This document shows, piece after piece, positions 38,799 through 49,664 of a stretch of DNA of 64,000 nt (positions are counted from its first letter, which is position 1; every line of letters starts with the position of its first letter). The position numbers and the translations under genes were made by a program. The stretch is from Microvirga terrae (GTDB taxonomy: Bacteria; Pseudomonadota; Alphaproteobacteria; Rhizobiales; Beijerinckiaceae): NCBI RefSeq assembly GCF_013307435.2, contig NZ_CP102845.1:2675001-2739000 (forward strand), in the 5' to 3' direction. The notes beneath the pieces were generated by a model. That model was not told the DNA's origin. It made no database searches and saw nothing but the letters and a program-made list of their open reading frames with translations.

Positions 38799-41072
38799 AT
38801 GGAAGACAACCGCGAAATGCCCGACCGGATCCCGCGCCGTGGTGCGCGGGCCGTGGCGCTGCCCCGGCCTTGGGCTTACCCCATCGAATGGCGTCTTCTC
38901 GATGGTCGCGGCTGGCTCTCGAAGAGCATCGCTCACGAGATCGACCAGCGGCGGCTCTTTCCTTGGATCCCCGTCTTCTTCGGCGTTGGCATCGCGCTGT
39001 TCTTCCAGGCTGATGGCCAGCCGGCCCTGTGGGCTCCGCTCGGCGCAGCTCTATTCTGTGCTGCTGCCGCGATCGCTCTTCGCCGGAAGCCAGCCGCCTT
39101 CTGCGCCGTGATCGCGATCACGGCGCTCTTTGCGGGATTCTCGGCCGCGGCCATCCGCATGCGGAACGTGGCTTCCCCGGCGCTCGCCCGCATCGTCGTC
39201 ACTCCGGTGACGGGCTTCATCGAGGCGATCGAGGATCGACAGGAGGGCAAGCGGCTGCTGCTGCATGTGGTCGAGATGAGGGATGTCCCGGATGCGGAGC
39301 GGCCCGAGCGGGTTCGGGTCTCCGTGCGCCTGGGGATCGAACTCTCGCCCGGGCAGCTGATCACCGGCACGGCGCGGCTGCTGCCCCCGCCGCAGCCTGC
39401 ATGGCCCGGGGGCTATGACTTCGCTCGGGATGCCTATTTCAAGGGGATCGGCGCGGTGGGTTCCATGGTCGGGCAGGTCCGTTCGGACGCTGCGTCACCG
39501 GCGCCAACTTGGGCCCTGCGGCTGGCCGCGTATGTCGATGGAGCCCGCAATGCCCTGACCGAGCGGATCGCCACCTCCATCGGGGGAGCGGCCGGAGGCG
39601 TCAGCGCCGCGCTGGTGACGGGTAAGCGCGGCCTCATTCCGGAGCAGACCAACGAGATCCTGCGTGGCGCCGGCATCTATCACATCGTGTCGATCTCGGG
39701 CCTCCACATGGTGCTGGCTGCAGGGACCTTCTTCTGGCTCGTGCGGGCCCTCCTGGCCCTTGCGCCGAGCCTTGCCCTGCTGTTGCCGGTCAAGAAGATC
39801 GCCGCCGTGGCGGCGATGATCGGGGCCACGATCTACTGCGTCTTCTCGGGCTCTGATGTCGCCACCGAGCGCTCGCTCATCATGACCCTCGTGATGTTCG
39901 GGGCGGTTCTGGCGGATCGTCCCGCCTTGAGCATCCGGAACCTGTCGATCTCCGCCCTCGTGGTGCTCGCCCGGGAGCCGGAGGCGTTGCTCGGCCCGAG
40001 CTTCCAGATGTCGTTCAGCGCGGTCGCCGCCATGATGGCCCTCGTGCCTCTCATGCACCTGAAGGAGTCAGACGGAAGGGGCTCCGGTATCGTCGCGCGC
40101 GTCGCGTCCTGGGTGTCGCGGCCGGCGCTCGGACTTGCGACGACGACCCTGGTGGCCAGCATCGCGACCGCGCCTTTCGCGGCCTATCACTTCCAGAGCC
40201 TGAATCCTTACGGTCTCGTCGGCAACGCGCTGGCCCTGCCGCTTGTCTCCCTCGTCGTGATGCCGTCCGCCGTTCTTGGCGTACTGGCCTATCCCTTCGG
40301 GCTCGACCGGCCGATCTGGCAGATCATGGGTTTCGCCGTCTCGCAGGTGCTCGACGTATCGGCCTGGGTTGGAAGCTTCAGCGGGTCGACCGTGATCGTT
40401 CCGGCCCTTGGCAGTGCCTCTCTCGTTCTTCTGACCGTCGGACTGATCGTGATGACGGTGCCGGCGTCGTCCCTGCGATGGCTTGCGATCGTGCCCGCCG
40501 GTGTCGGGCTGGCCTTCGCGGCTACGCCGCATCGCTACGACCTGTTCATCGACCGGGACGGGGCAGGGGCGGCCATTCGCGGCCGGAACGGGCGGCTGAC
40601 CCTTGTGGGGCGCCCGTCCGACTTCGTCGCCGAGCAATGGCTGCGGGCCGACGGCGACGCGAGGAGCGCCGACGATGCGAGCCTCAGACAGGATGCAAGA
40701 TGCGACAAAGCCGGCTGCGTGGTGGCGGCTGACAGCGGACGCTGGATCGCATTCGTCCAGGAAGTCTCGGCATTCGAGGAGGATTGCCGCCGCGCCGCGG
40801 TGGTGGTCTCACAGCTCCAGGCGCCGCCAGGCTGCAAGGCGCGCTTCGTCTGGGACGGCAGGGCGTTGAAGGAAAGCGGGGCAACGACGATCCGCTTCAC
40901 ACCCGACGCCATCGAGGTGCGCTCCGTCCGAACAGGAACTCAGATCCGATCCTGGTCGAACAAGGCGCATCCGCTTGAGCCGTCGCCCGCTCGGGAAGGG
41001 CTGCGTCGAGCGCAGCCGATCCCCGAGCAGGATCTTCCCGAAGAGGACGTCAGTAGCGGCGAACCAGACTGA
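38799..41072 (+). CDS. comEC: ComEC/Rec2-family competence membrane protein
   Basis: ComEC forms the inner-membrane channel for single-stranded DNA uptake in transformation; in many alphaproteobacteria its role is untested. The 757-residue protein has N-terminal membrane segments, a DUF4131-like soluble region ([20 protein letters not shown]) and the Competence domain with the signature [16 protein letters not shown] and many helices. The C-terminal soluble part has no clear metallo-beta-lactamase HxHxDH motif. It is divergent from gltX, and its last 23 bases overlap the convergent lexA gene. Confidence 0.92.
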   Translation: MEDNREMPDRIPRRGARAVALPRPWAYPIEWRLLDGRGWLSKSIAHEIDQRRLFPWIPVFFGVGIALFFQADGQPALWAPLGAALFCAAAAIALRRKPAAFCAVIAITALFAGFSAAAIRMRNVASPALARIVVTPVTGFIEAIEDRQEGKRLLLHVVEMRDVPDAERPERVRVSVRLGIELSPGQLITGTARLLPPPQPAWPGGYDFARDAYFKGIGAVGSMVGQVRSDAASPAPTWALRLAAYVDGARNALTERIATSIGGAAGGVSAALVTGKRGLIPEQTNEILRGAGIYHIVSISGLHMVLAAGTFFWLVRALLALAPSLALLLPVKKIAAVAAMIGATIYCVFSGSDVATERSLIMTLVMFGAVLADRPALSIRNLSISALVVLAREPEALLGPSFQMSFSAVAAMMALVPLMHLKESDGRGSGIVARVASWVSRPALGLATTTLVASIATAPFAAYHFQSLNPYGLVGNALALPLVSLVVMPSAVLGVLAYPFGLDRPIWQIMGFAVSQVLDVSAWVGSFSGSTVIVPALGSASLVLLTVGLIVMTVPASSLRWLAIVPAGVGLAFAATPHRYDLFIDRDGAGAAIRGRNGRLTLVGRPSDFVAEQWLRADGDARSADDASLRQDARCDKAGCVVAADSGRWIAFVQEVSAFEEDCRRAAVVVSQLQAPPGCKARFVWDGRALKESGATTIRFTPDAIEVRSVRTGTQIRSWSNKAHPLEPSPAREGLRRAQPIPEQDLPEEDVSSGEPD

Positions 41073-41754
41073 CGAGCTTACCCTGAATCTTGACCCGGTC
41101 GGGGCCGAGCACGCGGGTTTCATAGGCCTGGTTGGCGGCCTCGAGGGCGATGGAGGAACCGCGACGGCGGAAGCGCTTCAAGGTCGCCTCCTCGTCGTCG
41201 ATGAGGGCCACGATGATGTCGCCCGTATTGGCTGTGTCCTGCCGGCGGATCACCACGAGATCTCCGTCGAGAATGCCGGCTTCCACCATCGAGTCGCCCC
41301 GCACTTCCAGAGCGAAGTGATCACCCTGGGCCAGGAAATCACCTGACAGCGTGATGGAATGACTGCGGGTCTGGATGGCCGAGATCGGCACACCGGCGGC
41401 GATCCGTCCCATGACGGGGATCGACGTTTCCCGATCCCGGGGATCGGACGCCGGCTGCGGCGCGGCCTTGGCCTTTCCGGCAAGGCCCCCCTCGACGACG
41501 CTCGGGGTGAACCGGCGCTGGCTGCCCGCACCGCTGGTGCTCTCCGGCAGCCGGAGCACCTCCAGGGCCCGGGCGCGGTTCGGCAGGCGCCGAATGAAGC
41601 CACGCTCCTCGAGCGCCGTAATCAGGCGATGAATGCCCGACTTGGACTTGAGATCGAGCGCATCCTTCATCTCGTCGAAGGACGGCGGAACCCCGGTTTC
41701 ACGCAGCCGCTCATGAATGAAGCGGAGCAATTCGTGCTGTTTACGCGTCAGCAT
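41050..41754 (-). CDS. lexA: SOS response repressor LexA
   Basis: LexA represses SOS genes and cuts itself when RecA filaments form. The 234-residue protein has an N-terminal winged helix ([17 protein letters not shown], then [15 protein letters not shown]) and a C-terminal peptidase. The cleavage site is A120–G121 in GRIAAGVP, the serine is S155 in GDSMVEAG, and the lysine is K193 in EATLKRF. An alphaproteobacterial linker of about 45 residues lies between the domains. It ends the trp–moa operon direction but has its own LexA box at 41815–41829. The stop overlaps the end of comEC. Confidence 0.97.
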   Translation of the reverse strand: MLTRKQHELLRFIHERLRETGVPPSFDEMKDALDLKSKSGIHRLITALEERGFIRRLPNRARALEVLRLPESTSGAGSQRRFTPSVVEGGLAGKAKAAPQPASDPRDRETSIPVMGRIAAGVPISAIQTRSHSITLSGDFLAQGDHFALEVRGDSMVEAGILDGDLVVIRRQDTANTGDIIVALIDDEEATLKRFRRRGSSIALEAANQAYETRVLGPDRVKIQGKLVSLVRRY

Positions 41755-41814
41755 GGCTGGCCTCTACTGCTCCCGTGCGGAGCGATTCTGAAACAAATCG
41801 AGAACAAGGTAGCT

Positions 41815-41829
41815 GTTCCCGCTGTGTTC
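41815..41829. promoter_or_regulatory. LexA box upstream of lexA (autoregulation)
   Basis: GTTCCCGCTGTGTTC is a perfect GTTC-N7-GTTC operator, 61–75 bases upstream of the lexA start codon in the moeA–lexA gap. It indicates that LexA represses its own promoter, as known in other alphaproteobacteria. Confidence 0.85.
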
Positions 41830-41862
41830 CGCAAGCCTGGGTATTCGGAAATCAACAGGAGG

Positions 41863-43119
41863 TCAGCAAAATCTGTCGAGCCTGATGATCCGGCAGGCCT
41901 CTCCGGCCGTGGCCGCAGGCGCATGGGGCGGCCGCACTAGGAGAGCGTCCGAGCGCTCGAGGATGCTCAGCATGGAGGAATCCTGCAGCAGATGCGGGGT
42001 TGCGACGGGCAGCATCAAACGCTCGGGCCCCCTCGTCAGCCCGACCGGGACGTCCTGGAGCGAGAGCGATGCGCGCATGTAATCCTGACGCTCGCGATTG
42101 GGCGGAAGATCGGCCCCCAAAATTGCGTCCTCGGTCGGGTCGTCGGCCGCTCTCTGATCGCCGAGGAGTGCGCGGATTGCCGGAATCAGGAAGAGAACGG
42201 CGCAGACGAGCGAGGAGACGGGATTGCCCGGCAGCCCCAGGAACAGGGTTGATCCGAGGTGCCCGTGCATCAGAGGCTTTCCCGGCCGCAGCGCCACGCG
42301 CCAGAAGCCGAGATCCATGCCGTGGCGGCTCAAAGCCTCCTGCACCAGATCGTGTTCGCCCACGGACGCGCCGCCGAGCGTCACGAGGATGTCGGCTCCT
42401 GCACTCGTGGCCGCCTGGATGCGCTCGTGGAGCGACTCCAGGGTGTCGCGGGCAATGCCGAGGTCGATCGCCTCCGCGCCCGCCCTCTCCACCATGAGAA
42501 TCGTCGCCGGCAGGCTCGATGCGGTGATCTGGTCGGGTCCGACGGGCGCGCCCGCCCGCACCAACTCGTCGCCCGTAGCGAGGATGGCGACGCGGGGCTT
42601 GCGGTGGACGCTGAGTCCCCCATGGCCCATGGCGGCCGCAAGAGCGACGTGGCGGGAATCCAAGCGCAATCCGGCCTGCAGGAGCACATCGCCGGCCCGG
42701 AAATCGAGGCCGGCCGCGCGAATGTGACGACCCGGACGGCCCGCCTCCTTCACGATTACCTGATCGCCCGATCCCTCCGTATCCTCCTGCAGCACCACCG
42801 CATCCGTGCCGTCCGGAACAGGAGCCCCGGTGAAGATCCGCACCGCGTCGCCGCTGCCAACTGCCCCGGAGAACCGGTTTCCAGCCGCGCTGGCCCCGAC
42901 CACCCGCAGTGTCGCCGGAACGGTCGCACAATCGGCGCTTCGTACCGCATAACCGTCCATCGCGGAGGCCGGGAAGGGGGGCTGGTCGCGAAGCGCGCTG
43001 ACATCCTCGGCGAGCGTCCGGCCGGCGCAGGCGGCAAGGGGCACATGCTCGCTCCCGACCGGCCTTTCGACGCCTGCCAGAATGCGGGAGAGAGCATCCT
43101 CGACCGAAATCAGGCTCAT
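41863..43119 (-). CDS. moeA: molybdopterin molybdotransferase
   Basis: MoeA inserts molybdate into adenylylated molybdopterin in molybdenum cofactor synthesis. The 418-residue protein starts [17 protein letters not shown] and contains the conserved [14 protein letters not shown], the domain with [18 protein letters not shown], and the MoCF-like domain with ATGDELV and [15 protein letters not shown]. Its start overlaps the moaC stop by 4 bases, which suggests coupled translation of two steps of the same pathway. Confidence 0.96.
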   Translation of the reverse strand: MSLISVEDALSRILAGVERPVGSEHVPLAACAGRTLAEDVSALRDQPPFPASAMDGYAVRSADCATVPATLRVVGASAAGNRFSGAVGSGDAVRIFTGAPVPDGTDAVVLQEDTEGSGDQVIVKEAGRPGRHIRAAGLDFRAGDVLLQAGLRLDSRHVALAAAMGHGGLSVHRKPRVAILATGDELVRAGAPVGPDQITASSLPATILMVERAGAEAIDLGIARDTLESLHERIQAATSAGADILVTLGGASVGEHDLVQEALSRHGMDLGFWRVALRPGKPLMHGHLGSTLFLGLPGNPVSSLVCAVLFLIPAIRALLGDQRAADDPTEDAILGADLPPNRERQDYMRASLSLQDVPVGLTRGPERLMLPVATPHLLQDSSMLSILERSDALLVRPPHAPAATAGEACRIIRLDRFC

Positions 43120-43592
43120 GGTGCCTCGAAATCCCCGGAACGGCCTCCGCTCTTGCGACGCAGGCGGACGTTCTCGATTCTCATGGCCTTATCGACGGCC
43201 TTCACCATATCGTAGATCGTCAGGCAGGCGACGGAGACGGCGGTGAGAGCTTCCATCTCGACGCCGGTCTGGCCGGACACCTTCACCTCAGCGCTGACGC
43301 GTACGCCCGGAAGGCTGTCATCCAGAGTGCAGTCCACCTTGACCTTCGAGATGAGAAGAGGGTGGCAGAGCGGGATGAGTTCGTGAGTGCGCTTGGATGC
43401 CATGATCCCGGCAAGACGGGCTGTGCCCAGAACATCGCCCTTCTTGGCCTCGCCGTGGCGGATCAGGTCGAGGGTCTCCGCCTGCATGATCACGCACCCC
43501 TCGGCGATCGCGGTGCGGCTGGTGATGCCCTTGTCGGAGACATCGACCATGCTGGCCTGGCCGGTCGCATCGAGATGCGTGAGTTTCGTCAT
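43116..43592 (-). CDS. moaC: cyclic pyranopterin monophosphate synthase accessory protein
   Basis: MoaC makes cyclic pyranopterin monophosphate from the MoaA product in molybdenum cofactor synthesis. The 158-residue protein begins [19 protein letters not shown] and has the signatures [13 protein letters not shown] and [20 protein letters not shown]. It overlaps trpC upstream and moeA downstream by 4 bases each. moaA is not in the window. Confidence 0.97.
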   Translation of the reverse strand: MTKLTHLDATGQASMVDVSDKGITSRTAIAEGCVIMQAETLDLIRHGEAKKGDVLGTARLAGIMASKRTHELIPLCHPLLISKVKVDCTLDDSLPGVRVSAEVKVSGQTGVEMEALTAVSVACLTIYDMVKAVDKAMRIENVRLRRKSGGRSGDFEAP

Positions 43593-44389
43593 GTCGCCTC
43601 GCCGAACAGGAGCTTCCGCGTGGCGCTCGCCACATCCGCCTGACGCATGAGGCTCTCGCCCACAAGAAACGTGCGGATGTCGACCCTCGACAGACGCTCG
43701 ATGTCGGAGAGCGTAAAGATCCCGCTTTCTCCGACGACGATGCGGTCCGCGGGGATCAGAGGTGCCAACTCCTCGCTGACGCCGAGCGATACCTCGAAGG
43801 TGCGCAGATTCCGATTGTTGATGCCGACCAGCCTGGTGCCGAGGGGCAGGGCACGGTCGAGCTCCGCCCGATCGTGCACTTCCACCAGCACGTCCATGCC
43901 GAGATCATGGGCGGTGTCGATCAAGGCGCGGGCTTCGTCGTCGGTGACGCTCGCCATGATCACAAGAATGCAGTCTGCCCCCCAGGCCCGCGCCTCATAG
44001 ACCTGGTAGGGCTCGAACAGGAAGTCCTTGCGCAGGGCCGGCAGGCCCGACGCGTCACGGGCCTGAGCCAAGTACTCGGGCTTGCCCTGAAAGGACGGCT
44101 CGTCGGTCAGGACCGACAGGCAGGTGGCGCCGCCCTCCGCATAGGCCCGGGCGAGGCTCGGAGGGTCGAAGTCGGCGCGGATCAATCCCTTCGATGGGCT
44201 TGCCTTTTTGACCTCGGCGATGAGGGCCGGGCGCCCTTCGGCGAGATGCCGCTCGATCGCCCTGCCAAAGCCGCGAGCCGGAGCAGCCGAGCGTGCGCGG
44301 CGCTCCATGTCGTGGAGCGAAACCGCCGCTTTCGCGGCGGCGATCTCCCGGCGCTTGTAGGCTTCGATCTTGCTGAGAACGTCGGCCAT
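43589..44389 (-). CDS. trpC: indole-3-glycerol phosphate synthase
   Basis: TrpC closes the indole ring in tryptophan synthesis. The 266-residue TIM-barrel enzyme has the catalytic lysine region [16 protein letters not shown], the FQGKPEYL segment, [32 protein letters not shown] and VGESGI. It is monofunctional (no fused TrpF). It stands 11 bases after trpD and overlaps moaC by 4 bases. Confidence 0.97.
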   Translation of the reverse strand: MADVLSKIEAYKRREIAAAKAAVSLHDMERRARSAAPARGFGRAIERHLAEGRPALIAEVKKASPSKGLIRADFDPPSLARAYAEGGATCLSVLTDEPSFQGKPEYLAQARDASGLPALRKDFLFEPYQVYEARAWGADCILVIMASVTDDEARALIDTAHDLGMDVLVEVHDRAELDRALPLGTRLVGINNRNLRTFEVSLGVSEELAPLIPADRIVVGESGIFTLSDIERLSRVDIRTFLVGESLMRQADVASATRKLLFGEAT

Positions 44390-44400
44390 GGGAGCCTCGC

Positions 44401-45414
44401 TCAGCTGTTCGAGATCTTGACGAGACGCTCGAGCGTCGCCTTCGAGGCGCCGCTGTCCAGAGCCCGAGACGCCCGGTCGAGACCATCGCGCAGATTGTCG
44501 GCTTCGTCCGCCACCACCAGCGAGGCTGCGGCGTTCAACAGGGCCACGTCCCGATAAGGGATCCGGGCACCGTCCAGGACAGCGCGAAGCTGGGCCGCGT
44601 TATGCTCCGGGTCGCCGCCCCGGAGATCGTCGAGCGAGACGGTCGGCAGCCCGACCTCGTCGGGCGTCACGGTGAAGCGGCGGATCGCGCCGTTCTCGAG
44701 AGCCGCTACGAAGGTCGGACCCGTGGTGGTCATCTCGTCGAGGCCGTCGGAACCATGCACGGTCCAGACCTTCTGAGAGCCGAGTTCCTTCAGAACCTGG
44801 GTGAGCGGCTCGAGCCAAGCTTCTGAAAAGACGCCGAGAAGCTGGCGCTTGGCGCCGGCCGGATTGGCCAGCGGCCCGAGCAGGTTGAAGATCGTCCGGG
44901 TGCCGAGCTCAACGCGTACCGGCGCCACGTGGCGCATGGCGGCGTGATGGGTCTGGGCGAACATGAAGCAGAGCTTGGTCTCGTCGAGACAACGCTCCAG
45001 GCCTTCCGGATCGAGCCCGAGCTTGAGGCCGAGGGCCGCCAGCACGTCCGCCGTGCCGGACTTCGAGGAGGCCGCCCGGTTGCCGTGCTTGGCCACGGGA
45101 ACGCCGCAGGACGCCACGATGATCGAGGCAAGCGTGGAGATGTTGTAGCTGCCCTTGTGGTCGCCGCCGGTGCCGACGATGTCGACGGCCTTCTCGGGGG
45201 CGTTGATCCGTAGCATGCGGCCGCGCATGGCCGTGACGGCGCCGACGATCTCTTCCAGAGCCTCGCCGCGCACCCGCAGGGCCATCAGGAAGGCTCCACC
45301 CTGGGCAGGTGTGACTTCACCGGAGAGCAGGTCGTCGAACGCGTCCCGCGCCTCGTCGCGCGTCAGCGATGCGCCCGTGGCGACCTTGGCGAGATAGGAT
45401 TTGAACGATTCCAT
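44401..45414 (-). CDS. trpD: anthranilate phosphoribosyltransferase
   Basis: TrpD transfers phosphoribose from PRPP to anthranilate. The 337-residue protein shows the PRPP-binding glycine loop [18 protein letters not shown], the anthranilate-binding [12 protein letters not shown], and [11 protein letters not shown]. The start at 45414 ([14 protein letters not shown]) fits the family; the upstream extension overlaps trpG and is not used. It begins 5 bases after trpG. Confidence 0.97.
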   Translation of the reverse strand: MESFKSYLAKVATGASLTRDEARDAFDDLLSGEVTPAQGGAFLMALRVRGEALEEIVGAVTAMRGRMLRINAPEKAVDIVGTGGDHKGSYNISTLASIIVASCGVPVAKHGNRAASSKSGTADVLAALGLKLGLDPEGLERCLDETKLCFMFAQTHHAAMRHVAPVRVELGTRTIFNLLGPLANPAGAKRQLLGVFSEAWLEPLTQVLKELGSQKVWTVHGSDGLDEMTTTGPTFVAALENGAIRRFTVTPDEVGLPTVSLDDLRGGDPEHNAAQLRAVLDGARIPYRDVALLNAAASLVVADEADNLRDGLDRASRALDSGASKATLERLVKISNS

Positions 45415-45419
45415 CGCTT

Positions 45420-46049
45420 TCACTGTCCTGCTGACGCTGCGGCACTGCCGGTGGCCCGGTGTCTGGCGTTCCAATCCGCTGCGAGTTCGAAGAAATTGCG
45501 CATGATCGTCACCCCGTGCTCCGACAGGATGCTTTCAGGGTGGAACTGCACGCCGTGGATCGGCAGGGAGCGGTGCGACAGGCCCATCACGAGGCCGTCC
45601 GAGGTTTCCGCTGTGACCTGGAGGTCGGCCGGACAGGTTTCGCGATCGACGATGAGCGAGTGGTAACGGGTCGCCTTGAACGATCCGTTGATGCCGCGGA
45701 ACACCGCCTGTCCGCCATGCTCCACGTCCGAGACCTTGCCGTGCATGGGGAGGGGCGCCCGCGAGACGGTGCCACCGAAGACTTGGCCGATCGTCTGCAG
45801 ACCGAGGCAGACCCCGAAGGTCGGGATGTCGGGCGAGGCGCGTTTGACCAGGTCGAGACAGATCCCGGCCTCGTTCGGCGTGCAGGGGCCGGGGGAAAGC
45901 ACGATGGCGTCCGGCTGCGAGGCGAGCACCTCGTCGGTCGTGATGGCGTCGTTGCGCACCACGTCGACGGAGGTCGCGAGCGGACCGAGCAGATGCACCA
46001 GGTTCCAGGTGAAGCTGTCGTAGTTGTCGATGACGAGAACGCGGGTCAT
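45420..46049 (-). CDS. trpG: anthranilate synthase component II (glutamine amidotransferase)
   Basis: TrpG supplies ammonia from glutamine to TrpE. The 209-residue class I amidotransferase starts [21 protein letters not shown] and has the nucleophile in [16 protein letters not shown] and the His/Glu pair in [13 protein letters not shown]. The PabA/TrpG family can also serve p-aminobenzoate synthesis; position between trpE and trpD favours tryptophan. TrpE and TrpG are separate here, unlike the fused TrpE(G) of Rhizobium relatives. It starts 58 bases after trpE. Confidence 0.96.
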   Translation of the reverse strand: MTRVLVIDNYDSFTWNLVHLLGPLATSVDVVRNDAITTDEVLASQPDAIVLSPGPCTPNEAGICLDLVKRASPDIPTFGVCLGLQTIGQVFGGTVSRAPLPMHGKVSDVEHGGQAVFRGINGSFKATRYHSLIVDRETCPADLQVTAETSDGLVMGLSHRSLPIHGVQFHPESILSEHGVTIMRNFFELAADWNARHRATGSAAASAGQ

Positions 46050-46107
46050 AGCGCGCCGACGTTCGCGTAAGCGAAGCTCCCGGTCAAGGGACAGCCTGGC
46101 GTCCCGT

Positions 46108-47628
46108 TCATTGTCCGACCCTGGCCTGGCTGGCGAAACGCACGGCTTCCTCCGCCGCCCGGAAGAGAGCCTTCGACTTATTGATGCATTCCTGCTGTTC
46201 GGAGGCCGGATCGGAATCGTACACGATGCCGGCACCCGCTTGAACGGCCATGCGTCCGTCCTTGACGACTGCCGTGCGCAGCACGATGCAGGTGTCCATC
46301 TCGCCGTTGGCGCCGAAGTATCCGACGCAACCGGCATAGGGCCCGCGCTTGTCCTTCTCCAGTTCGTCGATGATCTGCATCGCCCGCACCTTCGGCGCGC
46401 CCGAGACCGTCCCGGCCGGGAATCCCGCCACCAGGGCATCGAGGGCATCGAACGAGGGATCGAGCCGGCCCTCCACGTTCGACACGATGTGCATCACCTG
46501 GCTGTAGAACTCGAGGAAGAACGAATCCGTGACTTCGACGGAGCCCATCTCGGCCACGCGGCCGACATCGTTGCGACCGAGATCGAGCAGCATGAGGTGC
46601 TCGGCCCGCTCCTTCTGGTCGGCCAGCAGGCTTTCCGCGTGGGCCCGGTCTTCGGCCGCCGTCGCGCCCCGCGGGCGTGTTCCGGCGATCGGCCGGATCG
46701 TGATCCGGCCTTCTCGGACCCGTACCAGGATTTCCGGCGAGGAGCAGACGATCTGGAAGTCCTCGAAGTCGAGGTAGCAAAGGAACGGCGCCGGATTGAC
46801 CCGCCGCAGCGAACGGTAGAGTGCGAAGGCCGGCAGGGGGAAGGCCGACTCGAAGCGTTGCGAGAGCACCACCTGGAAGATGTCGCCGGCCCGGATGTAC
46901 TCCTTCGCCTTGGCGACCATCGCCTCGAACTCCTCCGGTGTCGTGTTCGAGACCGGAGGATCGAAATGGATCCGGGTCGGATCGCTGCGGTCGTCGATGG
47001 GCAGGGGACGCTCGAGGACGGTGGTCACGTCGTCGAGGCGAGAGAGCGCACCTTCATAGGCCGCCCGGGCGGAGGTACCGGCCCGCGGGCGCACGGGCGT
47101 GATGAGAGAGATCTCGTCCCTGACCGCGTCGAACACGACCATGACAGTCGGGCGAATGAGAATCGCGTCGGGAACCTCGAGCACGTCCGGATTGGGCTCG
47201 GGCAGGCGCTCCATGAGACGAACCATGTCGTAACCCAGATAGCCGAAGAGGCCCGCCGCCATGGGCGGCAGATCGTCGGACAGCGGCAGGGCGCTTTCCT
47301 TGATGAGCGCGCGCAGGCTCTCCAACGGGGGAGCCTCCTCCACGGTGAACTCCTTCATCCGGCTCAACGCCTGCCGGTCGATCGATGCCACGCCATCCTG
47401 ACAACGCCAGACCAGATCGGGATCGAGCCCGATCATGGAGAAGCGGCCGCGGGTCGCTCCGCCTTCCACGGATTCGAGCAGGAAGGCCGAGCCCTTCCGG
47501 TCGTGCCGCAGTTTCAGGAAGGCCGCGACAGGGGTCAGGAGATCGCCCACGAGCGTCGTGCGCAGGACGCCGGCTTCGCCTGCCTCGTAGGCCGCCGCGA
47601 AGGTGTCGAAATCGGGCGTGGTTGTCAT
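46108..47628 (-). CDS. trpE: anthranilate synthase component I
   Basis: TrpE converts chorismate to anthranilate, the first committed step to tryptophan. The 506-residue product has the tryptophan feedback-site region LLESVEGG near the N-terminus and the chorismate-binding core with IAGTRPRGAT, LMLLDLGRNDVGRVA and FPAGTVSGAPKVRAM. Its ATG is 4 bases after the stop of the upstream peptidyl-prolyl isomerase gene, so no leader peptide or attenuator can lie between them. Confidence 0.97.
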   Translation of the reverse strand: MTTTPDFDTFAAAYEAGEAGVLRTTLVGDLLTPVAAFLKLRHDRKGSAFLLESVEGGATRGRFSMIGLDPDLVWRCQDGVASIDRQALSRMKEFTVEEAPPLESLRALIKESALPLSDDLPPMAAGLFGYLGYDMVRLMERLPEPNPDVLEVPDAILIRPTVMVVFDAVRDEISLITPVRPRAGTSARAAYEGALSRLDDVTTVLERPLPIDDRSDPTRIHFDPPVSNTTPEEFEAMVAKAKEYIRAGDIFQVVLSQRFESAFPLPAFALYRSLRRVNPAPFLCYLDFEDFQIVCSSPEILVRVREGRITIRPIAGTRPRGATAAEDRAHAESLLADQKERAEHLMLLDLGRNDVGRVAEMGSVEVTDSFFLEFYSQVMHIVSNVEGRLDPSFDALDALVAGFPAGTVSGAPKVRAMQIIDELEKDKRGPYAGCVGYFGANGEMDTCIVLRTAVVKDGRMAVQAGAGIVYDSDPASEQQECINKSKALFRAAEEAVRFASQARVGQ

Positions 47629-47632
47629 CGGT

Positions 47633-49528
47633 TTAGGATTCGCTGCCCGTGGCGCGACGCAGCGCCTGCTGATTGATGGTGACGCCGAGATCCTGGCGGA
47701 CCTGGGCGATATACTGGCTGAGCAGATCGTCGCCGAAGCCGGTGCGGAGCTGGTTCTCGGCGTTCTGCGCGGCCTGGGTCGTGGTGACCAGGGGCGGCAC
47801 GGTTGCGGACGTGACCTTGAACACCGCGCGGGCGTCGGTCCCGTTCGCCGCATGGCCGACCTTTCCGACTGGAACGGCGAAGATGCGATTCACGGCTTCG
47901 GCCGCGAGATCGTCTTTGGCGGCGTTGCGGGCAAGGTCCGTCGCGTTCACGACCGGTGCACCGACCGACTGGGCCACGGCCTCGATGGCCTCGCCCTTCT
48001 CGAGGCGGCCCGTCAGCTCGTTCGCCTTCTCGGACAGGCGCTGCGCGACCTGATCCTCCCGCCATTGGGCGGCGACCTGATCGCGGACCTCGTCTAGGTT
48101 CTTCTCGCGGGAGGCCTCGATGCCGGTCACGTCGTACCAGACATAGCCGGTCGCCGTGCGCAGGGGTTCGTTGTCGACCCCGATGTCCGAGGCGAAAGCC
48201 GCCTTCACAACGGCATCCTTCTCGGGCAGGTTCACGGGATTGCCGGCCTTGTCGAGGCCGCCGGCCTCGACGGCCGGCACCTGGATCAGGGTCAGGCCCT
48301 TGTCCTTCGCAATCTCCGCCAGGGGCTTGGCGCCAGCGCGCAGATCCTCGATCTCGTCGTGGATCCGCTCGATCTGATCCTTCGCGCGCTCCTGGGCGAG
48401 TTGCTGCCTGATCTCGGCCGCGACCTCTTCGAAGGCGCGAACCGACTCGGGCTTGATCTGGGTGACGCGCACTAGCACGGGGCCGAAGCGGCCGGCGATC
48501 GGGCCGCTGACGGCTCCCTGATCCAGCGTGAATGCGGCATCCGCGACCGCCTGATCGAGCATCTCGGCCTTGGTGAAGGTGCCGAGCTCCAGATCCTGCG
48601 GGGAGACATTGCGCTCGGTGGCAAGGGACTCGAAGGTGGTCCCTTCCTTGATCTTCGCGGCGGCCGCCTCGGCGTCGGCCTGGGACGGGAAGGTGATCTG
48701 CTGGATGGTACGGTGCTCCGGAGTGCCGAAGGACGCCTTCCGCTGCTCATAGGCCTGGCGGGCATCGGTCTCCGACACGGTCTCCGGCTTGGAGATCGCC
48801 GCCGCGTCGAGAGCCATCACGGAGACGGCCCGGTATTCGGGAGCCCGGAAGGCGCTTCGGCGCTCGTTGAAGAAGCTCTGGAGCTGCTCGGCCGTCGGAG
48901 CCGGGATGTCGCCCGCCATGGCCGGGGTCAGGAGCAGATAAGCGGCGGCGCGGCGCTCGCTGGCGTAGCGGTGCAGGGCCTCCCTGGCGGCGACCGGCAC
49001 ATTGATGTCGCCGGCGATGGCTTCCGCCAGGTGGAGGCGCGCCATGGCCGAGCGCTGCTCCTGCACGAAGCCGGCCTCGGAGAGACCGGCATTGCGCAGA
49101 GCCTGATCGAACTGGGCGCGGTTGAACTGGCCGTCGGCGCCCTTGAAGGCCGGGTTGTTCATGATGGAGGCGGCAACGAGCTGATCCGACACGGAGAGGC
49201 CCATCTGTTTGGCCTGCTCGGCCAACACGGCTTCCGTGACGAGATTGGACACGACCTGTTGATCAAGGCCGAAGGCACGCGCCTGCTCCGGGCTGATCAC
49301 CGTGCGGAACTGGCGCCCGAGGCGCTGGAGCTCGTTGGTGTAGGCGTTGCGGACCTGATCGACCGTGATGGTCGTGCTGCCGACCTCGGCCACCGCGGAA
49401 GCCGGGGTGACGCGGAAGATGTCGCCGATGCCCCAGATGGCGAAGCTGACGATGAGGGCACAGAAGAAGATGGTGGCGATCGCTTTGCCGACCACGGTCT
49501 GCCCAGCCTTGCGCATGTTCCGAAGCAT
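47633..49528 (-). CDS. ppiD: PpiD-like periplasmic peptidyl-prolyl isomerase (SurA_N domain)
   Basis: PpiD-type foldases are anchored in the inner membrane and help fold exported proteins near the Sec translocon. The 631-residue product has a cytoplasmic MLRNMRKAGQTVVGKA start, one membrane helix (about residues 17–38), and a SurA_N chaperone domain (TNELQRLGRQFRTVISPEQA). A parvulin domain around residues 255–365 includes HRTIQQITFPSQADAE. A long helical C-terminus follows. The parvulin domain of PpiD is often inactive. The start at 49528 (ATG) is preferred over TTG six codons upstream. It heads the trp–moa cluster and is divergent from tpiA. Confidence 0.92.
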   Translation of the reverse strand: MLRNMRKAGQTVVGKAIATIFFCALIVSFAIWGIGDIFRVTPASAVAEVGSTTITVDQVRNAYTNELQRLGRQFRTVISPEQARAFGLDQQVVSNLVTEAVLAEQAKQMGLSVSDQLVAASIMNNPAFKGADGQFNRAQFDQALRNAGLSEAGFVQEQRSAMARLHLAEAIAGDINVPVAAREALHRYASERRAAAYLLLTPAMAGDIPAPTAEQLQSFFNERRSAFRAPEYRAVSVMALDAAAISKPETVSETDARQAYEQRKASFGTPEHRTIQQITFPSQADAEAAAAKIKEGTTFESLATERNVSPQDLELGTFTKAEMLDQAVADAAFTLDQGAVSGPIAGRFGPVLVRVTQIKPESVRAFEEVAAEIRQQLAQERAKDQIERIHDEIEDLRAGAKPLAEIAKDKGLTLIQVPAVEAGGLDKAGNPVNLPEKDAVVKAAFASDIGVDNEPLRTATGYVWYDVTGIEASREKNLDEVRDQVAAQWREDQVAQRLSEKANELTGRLEKGEAIEAVAQSVGAPVVNATDLARNAAKDDLAAEAVNRIFAVPVGKVGHAANGTDARAVFKVTSATVPPLVTTTQAAQNAENQLRTGFGDDLLSQYIAQVRQDLGVTINQQALRRATGSES

Positions 49529-49664
49529 CGTGAACCCGTTTTCCAAAAAATCGTTAAACCTGCCGATAAACGATCAGGGGCTCTACGAAAAGGGCAAGTC
49601 TGGTTGAAAGAAGGCTCTAGCCTCTGCTACTGCCGGATCATCAAGCGTGACAGGAGTGCCTTAC

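Noticed and set aside
46050..46107. Search for a tryptophan leader peptide between trpE and trpG
   Set aside because: The gap is only 58 bases, with no short frame containing tandem Trp codons and no terminator/antiterminator pair.
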